A DNA stretch of 12,198 nt, from the NCBI GenBank assembly GCA_046756245.1, contig JBHHVZ010000086.1, forward strand, positions 1 through 12,198, given 5' to 3'. Positions 1 to 5,360 of this stretch are shown here, in pieces. Numbering within the stretch: position 1 is the first letter of the stretch; every line of letters begins with the position of its first letter. Both the position numbers and the translations under genes were made by a program. This stretch comes from G021776435 sp046756245 (lineage in GTDB: Bacteria; Pseudomonadota; Alphaproteobacteria; Caulobacterales; Parvularculaceae). Under the pieces are notes generated by a model. It saw only the letters and a list, made by a program, of their open reading frames with translations. It did not search any database and was not told the origin of the DNA.

Positions 1-456
1 CATTTCGGCGAAATGCTCGCGCACGGCGTTCAGTTCGGTTTCGGTTTTCCCTTTCGCTTTCGGCCGGTTCTGGCTGGTGTCGATATGGAAGGTGAATCCG
101 AAAGCGCCGGCTCTTTTCAAATCCTTCAGAAGGTCTTCGGTGAGCGCGACGCCGTTCGTATTGATGATCGGCTTCCAGCCCATCTCCTTGACGATCTTCA
201 CAAGCTCGACGATGTGCGGATAAACCAGCGGATCGCCGCCGGCGATGCTCATACAGTCGCTTTTACGCAGACGTTTGAAAACCTCGAGATCGGCGCGGGC
301 CTGTTCCAGCGTTTTGTGAACGGGATTTTCCAGATCGCGATAACAGCCCTCGCAACGAAGATTGCACTTCGTCGTCGGCTCCAGCCATGAAATGCCGTTG
401 TCGGCGTAATTCCAGGGAAGACGGAACAGGTCGAGGTGATTAAGGGCCTGCGCCAT
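1..456 (-). CDS. Radical SAM enzyme, C-terminus cut by the window edge
   Basis: The first 152 residues of a radical SAM protein are visible, starting at the ATG at 456-454 and reading off the left edge without a stop. The cluster motif CNLRCEGC (Cys31, Cys35, Cys38; CxxxCxxC) would hold the [4Fe-4S] cluster that cleaves S-adenosylmethionine. SIAGGDPL (residues 70-77) is the GGE-type SAM-binding motif with Asp in place of the usual Glu. INTNG (98-102) is a typical core beta-strand motif. An AGGA stands about 9 bases before the ATG. It is the third gene of a minus-strand operon, 14 bases after an SDR gene. Its substrate cannot be told from this fragment. Fold and chemistry are secure. The SDR partners suggest modification of a lipid, sugar or other small molecule rather than of a peptide, but that is inference. 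Confidence 0.9.
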   Translation of the reverse strand, partial: MAQALNHLDLFRLPWNYADNGISWLEPTTKCNLRCEGCYRDLENPVHKTLEQARADLEVFKRLRKSDCMSIAGGDPLVYPHIVELVKIVKEMGWKPIINTNGVALTEDLLKDLKRAGAFGFTFHIDTSQNRPKAKGKTETELNAVREHFAEM

Positions 457-470
457 GAATACGATTCCTT

Positions 471-1412
471 TTACTGCGCCTGTTCTGAATTCGGGCCGGC
501 GAACGCCTTGAGCGCCTGAAGCGCGTCGTATTTCGGCGTGAAGCCGAATTGTCTGGAGAATTTGGATCCGTCGACGACAATCGGATTGCGGATGAAACGC
601 AATGTTCGCGCGCTGACCGGCGAAACTCCCAGCCGCTTGCCGAGCGTGGCCAGGGCGGCGAGAATCGAAAACGGCAATAACAGAAGCTTTTTGTCGAGCG
701 CGCGCGCAATTTCAGGATAGGTCAACGTCCCTTCGCTCGCCACGTTGAAGACGCCTGCGCCGCCGCGCGTTGCGGCGAGTTCGAATGCGTCGACGGCGTC
801 ATCTTCGTGGATCAGTTGAATGGGCGTCTCGTTGCCTTTGATAAAAAAGAGAATCTTCCGGCGCAGGGAGTCTCCTGTGGGGTTGTTGATATGCGGGCCG
901 ATCAGCGCGCAGGGGCGCAGCGTGACGACTTCGACATCAGGATGGATGCGATGAAAATCCTCGGTGAGGCGTTCCTGTTCGGCCTTGTGCCAGGAATAAT
1001 AAAATGAGTGGTTGGATCTAACCGGATCATCTTCGCGCAAAGGAACCGGATTGTCGGCGTGACTGCCATAAACGGCTGCGCTCGACGCCATCACCAGCCG
1101 CTTCACGCCAGCCTTGCCGGCGGCGTTCAAGACATTGCGCGTTCCATCGACATTGATCGACTGCGCCAGCCGCGCGTCGCCTTCTGGCCTTGTGTAAAAC
1201 GCCAGATGGATGAGCGTATTGACGTCTTCCTCGCGCAGGACGTCGCCGAGCCGCGGGTCGCGAATATCGCATTTGTGAAAGACGACGCCGTTCAGATTTT
1301 TGGACGCCGCCAAATCGACGCCGACGACGCGCGCGTCCGGACGTTGCGCAAGGCGCGCCGCCAGCAGACCGCCGGCGTACCCAGCGACGCCGGTAATGCA
1401 GAAAGTCGTCAT
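471..1412 (-). CDS. NAD-dependent epimerase/dehydratase (extended SDR)
   Basis: A 313-residue extended short-chain dehydrogenase/reductase. The N-terminal Rossmann motif GVAGYAG (residues 8-14, GxxGxxG) binds NAD(P). CDIRD (48-52) follows the usual adenine-binding position, SSAAVYG (110-116) carries the catalytic Ser region, and YSWHK (139-143) is the YxxxK active site. The length and the RxxFGFTPxY-like C-terminus fit the sugar-nucleotide epimerase/3-beta-HSD superfamily. The start ATG overlaps the stop of the preceding SDR as ATGA, so translation is probably coupled. A radical SAM gene follows 14 bases downstream. The substrate is unknown: a nucleotide sugar, a hydroxysteroid/hopanoid-like lipid or another alcohol are all possible. 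Family assignment is firm; the exact reaction is not. Confidence 0.88.
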   Translation of the reverse strand: MTTFCITGVAGYAGGLLAARLAQRPDARVVGVDLAASKNLNGVVFHKCDIRDPRLGDVLREEDVNTLIHLAFYTRPEGDARLAQSINVDGTRNVLNAAGKAGVKRLVMASSAAVYGSHADNPVPLREDDPVRSNHSFYYSWHKAEQERLTEDFHRIHPDVEVVTLRPCALIGPHINNPTGDSLRRKILFFIKGNETPIQLIHEDDAVDAFELAATRGGAGVFNVASEGTLTYPEIARALDKKLLLLPFSILAALATLGKRLGVSPVSARTLRFIRNPIVVDGSKFSRQFGFTPKYDALQALKAFAGPNSEQAQ

Positions 1413-2428
1413 AGTCTCCCGCCTCTTGCTTCGGATTCGCCGTCGTAGGCGCGATACCAGGCGACCGCGCGGCGGACGCCTTCCCTGGTGGCGACCTTCG
1501 GCCGGTAGCCGAGCATGCGTTTGGCTTTGGCGGAGGAATAATGACTGTCCCGCATGACCGCGCGCACCCGATATTTGTTAATCAACGGGCTTTTCTTTGC
1601 GCCCAGAAGCCTGGCGCCCGCCTCAACGGCGGCGGCGGCGGAAAACACCAGCGCGCCGGGCGCCGACAGCCGCGGTGAAGGGCAGGCCAGATCCTCGCAC
1701 ATCCAGTCGATAAACTGACGCCAGGTCGTGCGCCCGTCGTCGACGGCGTTGAACGCCTGTCCCGGTGCGTTCGGCGCTTCGCCGGCGAGACGGATGATCT
1801 GCACTACATTGTCGACATAGGCCGGCGCCATCAGATGGACGCCGCCGTCCACATGCCCGAACTTGCCGCCGGTCAGGACCGGCGCGAGCTGCAATGTAGT
1901 GGTGCGGTCATTCGGGCCGAAGACCCCGCCGGGACGGACGACCGCCGTTTCCAGTCCATGGCCGTTAAACTTGAGCGCCACCCGCTCGCCTTCGGCCTTG
2001 GTGGTTATGTAGCGATCATTGGGGCGCGGCGTAAACGGCGTGTCTTCTTCGATATCGGCCCCGCCGGGAAAGCCGTAAACGCTGACCGAACTGATATGAA
2101 CGACACGGCGAACGCCCTTTTCGCGCGCACATGTCATCACATTGCGCACGCCGTCCACATTGCCCGCCCGGAAAGCCTCCCAGGGTCCCCAATCCGACGA
2201 ATAGCCGGCGACGTGATAGACGATTGAGACCCCTTCCATGGCGGGCACGAGGCTTTCCGGGCGTGTGATGTCGCCGACAACCGTCGTCAGGCGCTCGATT
2301 TCGTTGAGGAAAGTCAGGTCGCTTGTCGGCCGCACCAGCCCGACGACGTCAAGCGCCGAATCCCGCGCAAGATCCGCGCAAAGATTGCTGCCGAGGAAGC
2401 CGTTCGCCCCTGTGACCAATACGCGCAT
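1409..2428 (-). CDS. Extended SDR, 3-beta-hydroxysteroid dehydrogenase/HpnA-like
   Basis: A 339-residue NAD(P)-dependent dehydrogenase/epimerase. It opens directly with the Rossmann fingerprint MRVLVTGANGFLG (G7, G10, G13). VGDIT (51-55), HISSVSVYG (111-119) and YITTK (140-144, the YxxxK pair) complete the SDR active site. The C-terminal part has a small apolar stretch around APGALVFSAAAAVEAG and a LGYRP motif, as in 3-beta-HSD and hopanoid-associated HpnA-type proteins. I chose the ATG at 2428 because the protein then begins at the first beta-strand; an upstream in-frame ATG at 2464 would add 12 residues with no SDR role. It is the first gene of the SDR-SDR-radical SAM operon and has an FNR-like box about 80 bases upstream. 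An isoprenoid-lipid substrate is possible but unproven. Confidence 0.88.
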   Translation of the reverse strand: MRVLVTGANGFLGSNLCADLARDSALDVVGLVRPTSDLTFLNEIERLTTVVGDITRPESLVPAMEGVSIVYHVAGYSSDWGPWEAFRAGNVDGVRNVMTCAREKGVRRVVHISSVSVYGFPGGADIEEDTPFTPRPNDRYITTKAEGERVALKFNGHGLETAVVRPGGVFGPNDRTTTLQLAPVLTGGKFGHVDGGVHLMAPAYVDNVVQIIRLAGEAPNAPGQAFNAVDDGRTTWRQFIDWMCEDLACPSPRLSAPGALVFSAAAAVEAGARLLGAKKSPLINKYRVRAVMRDSHYSSAKAKRMLGYRPKVATREGVRRAVAWYRAYDGESEARGGRL

Positions 2429-2462
2429 TCTTGAAGCCGCCCACGAAACTAATCGGCAGTGC

Positions 2463-2480
2463 ATTCGGATAATTCGGACA
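2463..2480. repeat. 9-bp tandem duplication in the SDR operon promoter region
   Basis: The 9-mers ATTCGGATA (2463-2471) and ATTCGGACA (2472-2480) stand head to tail and differ at one base. They lie between the FNR-like box and the SDR start codon, near where transcription would begin if the box works at -41.5. They could be a direct-repeat operator or a chance duplication. Confidence 0.5.
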
Positions 2481-2508
2481 CTGCTAGCGGGCGCGCGGCG
2501 GTCTCCAA

Positions 2509-2522
2509 ATGATCCATATCAA
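2509..2522 (-). promoter_or_regulatory. Putative FNR/FixK-type operator upstream of the SDR operon
   Basis: On the minus strand the site reads TTGATATGGATCAT. The family consensus is TTGAT-N4-ATCAA, so 9 of 10 defined bases match. Its centre (2515.5) is about 87 bases upstream of the ATG at 2428. If it acts as a class II activator site at -41.5, transcription would start near 2474 and the -10 element would fall on TAGCAG (2486-2481), a fair match to TANNAT. Activation of the SDR-SDR-radical SAM operon under low oxygen is therefore plausible. The cognate regulator is not in this window. Confidence 0.5.
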
Positions 2523-2540
2523 TTTTGCTGTAGCGCGCGC

Positions 2541-2569
2541 CTGCGCCCGTCGGCTTCGACGGCGCGCAG
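2541..2569. repeat. Strong 12-bp hairpin in non-coding DNA
   Basis: Two stem blocks, CTGCGC/GCGCAG and CCGTCG/CGACGG, flank a GCTT loop, with a single unpaired C on the 3' side of the plus strand. No T-run follows on either strand, so it does not look like an intrinsic terminator. It lies upstream of the FNR-like box with respect to the SDR operon. A structured RNA element or a protein-binding palindrome are possible roles. Confidence 0.45.
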
Positions 2570-2759
2570 CCCTTCGAATTCATCCAATGATTTCCGAGGT
2601 TCACTGCTTTCGGCAATCTGGTCTCAATGGCGGCGCGCGGTCGCGCCAGCGTGACCGGATGTGATAAGCGTCCGGCGCAATCAGGGTTTTAGCGCGCAGC
2701 GACAGTCCGGTCCGAACGGGCGTGAGACGCGCCGCCGCTCCGGACTCGCGGGCGCGCAT

Positions 2760-2794
2760 GCGGCGGTGCTACAACATACACAACATACCGCCGC
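2760..2794. repeat. 8-bp inverted repeat enclosing a 9-bp tandem repeat
   Basis: GCGGCGGT (2760-2767) pairs with ACCGCCGC (2787-2794). Most of the space between is a perfect tandem repeat of ACAACATAC (2771-2779 and 2780-2788), which overlaps the right arm by two bases. The AT-rich repeat stands out in GC-rich surroundings, about 150 bases before pcm. It could be an operator or an RNA hairpin with a large loop. Confidence 0.5.
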
Positions 2795-2938
2795 TCGGTT
2801 GCTTGCTGTTCGACACGGCCATCAGCGTTTGCGCTCTTTTCAGGAGCACGTACGGTCTGTTTGACAGGCTTCCCTTTGCGGCGCGCAAGCGCAACGGCGG
2901 CAAGGAGCGGTTGAAACCGCAAAACGAAGAGAATCCCG

Positions 2939-3586
2939 GTGACGGAGTTTGAGCGATTACGCCGCAAGATGATCGAAACCCAGCTTCGCGCGCGCGGCGT
3001 GCGCGACGAAAGGGTATTACAGGCGATGGCGGACGTGCCGCGCGAAGCATTTGTCGACGCGCAACTCCGCGATAACGCCTATATCGACGCGCCGCTGCCG
3101 ATCGGCGAGGGGCAGACCATCTCCCAGCCCTATATCGTCGCCTTCATGCTCGAAGCGTTGCGACTCAAAGGCGGCGACAAAGCGCTCGAAGTCGGTTCGG
3201 GGTCGGGCTATGCGGCCGCCGTCATGGCGCGGCTGTGCGGCGCGGTGTACGCCGTCGAGCGCATAAAGAGCCTGGCGGACTCAAACATTACTGTTCTCGA
3301 TGCGCTCGGCGTCAAAAACGTGCATGTGCGCCACGGCGACGGCGCCAAAGGCTGGCCGGAGGAAGCTCCGTTCGACGCGATCATGGTCTCGGCCGGCGCG
3401 CCCGAGATTCCCGAATCGCTCAAAGATCAGCTCGCCGTCGGCGGGCGCATGGTCATCCCGGTGGGACGTTATCCGCGCATTCAACGTCTGGAGCGTCTGA
3501 CCCGCATATCTCAAAGCGATTATTCGCAAGAAAGCATCGCCAGCGTGCAGTTCGTCCCGCTTGTCGAGAGTGAGGAGAGCCGCTGA
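2939..3586 (+). CDS. pcm: Protein-L-isoaspartate O-methyltransferase
   Basis: A 215-residue cytoplasmic enzyme that methylates L-isoaspartyl residues in aged proteins using S-adenosylmethionine, so that they can revert to aspartate. The family signature GEGQTISQPYIVA spans residues 56-68 and includes the active-site-type Ser62. The SAM-binding motif EVGSGSGY lies at 84-91. Length and motif order match the bacterial Pcm family. The GTG start at 2939 is chosen because a GAAGAGA purine run stands about 8 bases before it; an ATG at 2969 (residue 11) is the alternative and would still leave a whole domain. The common neighbours surE and tolC are absent here. The gene converges on the adenosyltransferase gene, with 8 bases between stop codons. 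Confidence 0.93.
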   Translation: MTEFERLRRKMIETQLRARGVRDERVLQAMADVPREAFVDAQLRDNAYIDAPLPIGEGQTISQPYIVAFMLEALRLKGGDKALEVGSGSGYAAAVMARLCGAVYAVERIKSLADSNITVLDALGVKNVHVRHGDGAKGWPEEAPFDAIMVSAGAPEIPESLKDQLAVGGRMVIPVGRYPRIQRLERLTRISQSDYSQESIASVQFVPLVESEESR

Positions 3587-3600
3587 GCGCGACCTCAGCG
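3581..3600 (+). terminator. Shared hairpin over both stop codons of pcm and the adenosyltransferase
   Basis: A perfect 7-bp stem, CGCTGAG (3581-3587) with CTCAGCG (3594-3600), and a six-base loop contains the TGA of pcm (3584-3586) and the TGA of the convergent gene (3595-3597). TTTCCC follows on the plus strand, giving only a weak T-tract; there is none on the minus strand. It may end or attenuate transcription from both sides. Confidence 0.45.
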
Positions 3601-4143
3601 TTTCCCGTCGCCGCGATAGCCTTCTTCGCCAGCGCCGCCCTCGTGGTCGGCTTCGCGCGCCAGCGCGAACAGGAAATCGCTGAGCCGGTTGATATAGGGG
3701 ATGACCGCTTCGCTTTTTTGTTTGGGCAGATGCGTCAGTCCGCGTTCGGCGCGGCGCGCGACGGCGCGGGCCATGTGCAGCCGGCAGCCGGCTTCGGTCC
3801 GGCCCGGATAAATAAATTCGGTGAGCGGAGGAAGGGCGTTCTGAATCTCATCGATCGTGGACTCCAGCGTTTCGATTTCGCCGGCGTCGAGGCGATAGCG
3901 GTCGTCATGCTTGTCGCCCGCATAGCTGATGAGCGCGCTCAACTGATAGAGGTTCTTCTGAACGGACTTGAGAATGTCCGCCCGTTTCGGGCAGGCGAGC
4001 CGAGCGAAGCCGAGCGCAACCGACAGTTCGTCAAAGTCGCCGACGGAGGCGATGCTTGGGTCGGATTTGTTGACGCGTTCGCCGGAAAACATGGACGTTT
4101 CGCCGACATCGCCGCCGCGGGTGTATATTTTCGGTGCTGTCAT
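3595..4143 (-). CDS. pduO: PduO-type cob(I)alamin adenosyltransferase
   Basis: A 182-residue cytoplasmic enzyme that transfers the adenosyl group of ATP to cob(I)alamin, giving adenosylcobalamin. The ATP-binding N-terminus YTRGGDVGETS (7-17) is typical, followed by GDFDEL (35-40), the helix RAVARRAER (126-134) with the Arg residues that bind ATP and salt-bridge to Asp, and NRLSDFLFALAR (152-163). Length is normal for the family. One oddity is Ser30 in KSDPSI, where most homologues I recall have Arg. A clear GAGGAG Shine-Dalgarno precedes the ATG by about 8 bases. The gene sits 54 bases behind the LysR-type regulator on the same strand. The mutase IcmF lies about 3 kb away, so it probably supplies that enzyme's cofactor and may hand it over directly. 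Confidence 0.92.
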   Translation of the reverse strand: MTAPKIYTRGGDVGETSMFSGERVNKSDPSIASVGDFDELSVALGFARLACPKRADILKSVQKNLYQLSALISYAGDKHDDRYRLDAGEIETLESTIDEIQNALPPLTEFIYPGRTEAGCRLHMARAVARRAERGLTHLPKQKSEAVIPYINRLSDFLFALAREADHEGGAGEEGYRGDGKR

Positions 4144-4197
4144 CGGGAAAAGTCTCCTCAGTCGGTGTTCCAGCGTCGGACAAAAGGTTCTTTTCGT

Positions 4198-5094
4198 CTA
4201 GAGACCCGGCGGGAATTCGCGCAAGGCCGCCTGAAACGCGCGCACGGCAGGCGTCGGCAGCCAGCGTTTGCGGACCGCCAGCCCGACCGGCAACGGCTCG
4301 AAAAACTCGATATTCAAAAGCGCGAACCGGCGCAAAAACGCTTTCGACTCTGAATATTCGGCGCTGATGACGCCGATCACGTCGCTGCCGGCGACAATAT
4401 CCGCAACCAGCGGAAAGTATTCGACGATGTGCATTTTGCGGGCGCTGTCGCCGCCCATGGAGGCGAATAGACTGCGCAGCTTTTCCGTATGCCAGCTCAG
4501 TTGGTCGGGCGCGACGACGGGATAGGCGGCGATCTCATTGCGTTTCACCGTGTTTTTCAGCGCCAGCGAATGCCTTTTACGCGCAAAGAAATGGGTCTCC
4601 AGATCGCCCAGGCGCTCGAATGCAAATGCGGCGTCGTCTTTAAGCGCATCCTGCGGACCGATGAGTACGTCGATATCGCCGCGGCGCAGGGCGCGCACGC
4701 CGCCGCCGCCGGACATGGCCTCCAGGTGGATCCGCAAATCCCCCCGTCTGAAAATCAGCCGCTTGACCGCCTTGTTGATGAGCCCCTGCATCGACGCCGG
4801 GCTGACGCCGACGCGGATCAGCGTCTCGCCGATTTCGCGGGAGGCCCGCGCATCCTCCGACAGCTGATCGAGGTCTGAAATGATGCGCGCGGCGCGGTTG
4901 AGGAAGATGCGGCCGCGTTCGGTCGCGACGACATCGCGGGCGCGGCGATCGAAGAGGGCGTAGCCGACGTCGCGCTCGATGTCGGCCAGACTCCGGCTCA
5001 CCGTCGACTGCGTGACGTTGAGCGATTTCGCGGCCGCCGTGATCGATTCATGCTGGTCGACCGCGACCACATGTTTGAGTTTGGTCGTCTGCAT
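4198..5094 (-). CDS. LysR-type transcriptional regulator
   Basis: A 298-residue DNA-binding regulator. The N-terminal winged helix-turn-helix is clear: ITAAAKSLNVTQSTVSRSL (around 18-36) is the recognition region, followed by the usual linker helix. The rest matches the LysR effector-binding fold (two alpha/beta subdomains, roughly 90-295). The start at 5094 is preferred over an upstream in-frame GTG at 5121, because that codon lies upstream of the predicted transcription start and overlaps the promoter; the 5' leader would then be only about 12 bases with no good ribosome site. The adenosyltransferase gene follows in the same direction and the acyl-CoA dehydrogenase-icmF genes diverge from it. 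It probably controls one or both sets, with an acyl-CoA or related acid as effector; that is inference. Confidence 0.92.
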   Translation of the reverse strand: MQTTKLKHVVAVDQHESITAAAKSLNVTQSTVSRSLADIERDVGYALFDRRARDVVATERGRIFLNRAARIISDLDQLSEDARASREIGETLIRVGVSPASMQGLINKAVKRLIFRRGDLRIHLEAMSGGGGVRALRRGDIDVLIGPQDALKDDAAFAFERLGDLETHFFARKRHSLALKNTVKRNEIAAYPVVAPDQLSWHTEKLRSLFASMGGDSARKMHIVEYFPLVADIVAGSDVIGVISAEYSESKAFLRRFALLNIEFFEPLPVGLAVRKRWLPTPAVRAFQAALREFPPGL

Positions 5095-5133
5095 AATCCA
5101 TGCGTTTTCTGCATGATACACGCGTAATATGCA
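5090..5133. promoter_or_regulatory. Three TGCAT-type half-sites, likely autoregulatory LysR operator
   Basis: Half-sites TGCATAATCC (5090-5099) and TGCATGATAC (5110-5119) are direct repeats exactly 20 bases apart. TGCATATTAC is on the opposite strand (5133-5124). The second and third form a 24-bp dyad (5110-5133) in which 9 of 12 base pairs are symmetric, around a CG centre. LysR-type proteins bind such dyads as tetramers with further half-sites in helical phase. The sites cover the regulator's -10 element and its start codon, which fits autorepression. Confidence 0.6.
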
Positions 5134-5141
5134 TTTGACAA
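5113..5141 (-). promoter_or_regulatory. Sigma70-type promoter of the LysR regulator
   Basis: On the minus strand a -35 TTGTCA (5141-5136) and a -10 TATCAT (5118-5113) are separated by an optimal 17 bases, placing the transcription start near 5106, 12 bases before the ATG at 5094. The same bases on the plus strand give a perfect TTGACA (5135-5140). That could be the -35 of a divergent promoter, though the matching -10 (AAGATG, 5158-5163) is poor. Confidence 0.55.
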
Positions 5142-5170
5142 ATCAGCCAGCGGTTGGAAGATGGCAGGGT

Positions 5171-5188
5171 GCGGGGCGTGCGCCCCGC
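5171..5188. repeat. 18-bp near-perfect palindrome upstream of the acyl-CoA dehydrogenase
   Basis: GCGGGGCG and CGCCCCGC are separated only by TG, giving an 8-bp dyad. It lies about 170 bases before the acyl-CoA dehydrogenase start, close to where a divergent transcript from the TTGACA at 5135-5140 would begin. It could be an operator for a second regulator or a leader hairpin. No T-run follows. Confidence 0.45.
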
Positions 5189-5342
5189 TGCGCCCGTCAG
5201 GCTGCGCGTGAAAAGACGGATACCAGGCGCCGATCGGCAGCGCGCGGCGTTTTCGGCGGTTCCGGCGGGCGGGTCCGTGATACAATCGCGCTAAAAGGCC
5301 GGCCGAATAAAGCGTTTCGGATAGCGACCATCAGGTGCCTTC

Positions 5343-5360
5343 ATGGCGAGTAGAAAATGA
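5343..5360 (+). CDS. Possible five-codon mini-ORF coupled to the acyl-CoA dehydrogenase
   Basis: ATG GCG AGT AGA AAA TGA encodes MASRK. Its TGA overlaps the ATG of the acyl-CoA dehydrogenase gene in an ATGA arrangement. An AGGTG (5333-5337) stands five bases before the mini-ORF start, whereas the main gene has only a weak GAG at 5348-5350 in the right place. Ribosomes may load on the mini-ORF and reinitiate at the main start. It is very short and may be chance. Confidence 0.3.
   Translation: MASRK

Larger units (their letters stand above)
2429..2938. other. Divergent intergenic region without a convincing gene
   Basis: This 510-base stretch separates the minus-strand SDR operon from pcm on the plus strand. 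Short open frames on both strands translate to Arg-rich, low-complexity sequence typical of GC-rich non-coding DNA and match no family I recognise. It holds an FNR-like palindrome (2509-2522), a near-perfect 9-bp tandem duplication (2463-2480), a strong hairpin (2541-2569) and an 8-bp inverted repeat enclosing a perfect 9-bp tandem repeat (2760-2794). The region is long for two divergent promoters, so a small RNA or a structured leader is possible but not demonstrated. Confidence 0.6.

Noticed and set aside
2509..2664. A possible 51-codon small gene on the plus strand in the divergent region
   Set aside because: No ribosome site, an Arg-rich composition typical of non-coding GC-rich DNA, and its start overlaps the FNR-like palindrome.
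2861..2889. TTGACA at 2861-2866 as a pcm promoter
   Set aside because: The -35 is perfect, but the bases 17-18 downstream (GCAAGC region) do not resemble a -10 element.
3643..4353. A 236-codon plus-strand open frame across the adenosyltransferase and the end of the LysR gene
   Set aside because: It is antisense to two well-supported genes and its translation shows no family motif.
5281..5286. TACAAT as a -10 element for the acyl-CoA dehydrogenase
   Set aside because: The hexamer is good, but no -35 resembling TTGACA lies 16-18 bases upstream, so I could not support a promoter call.
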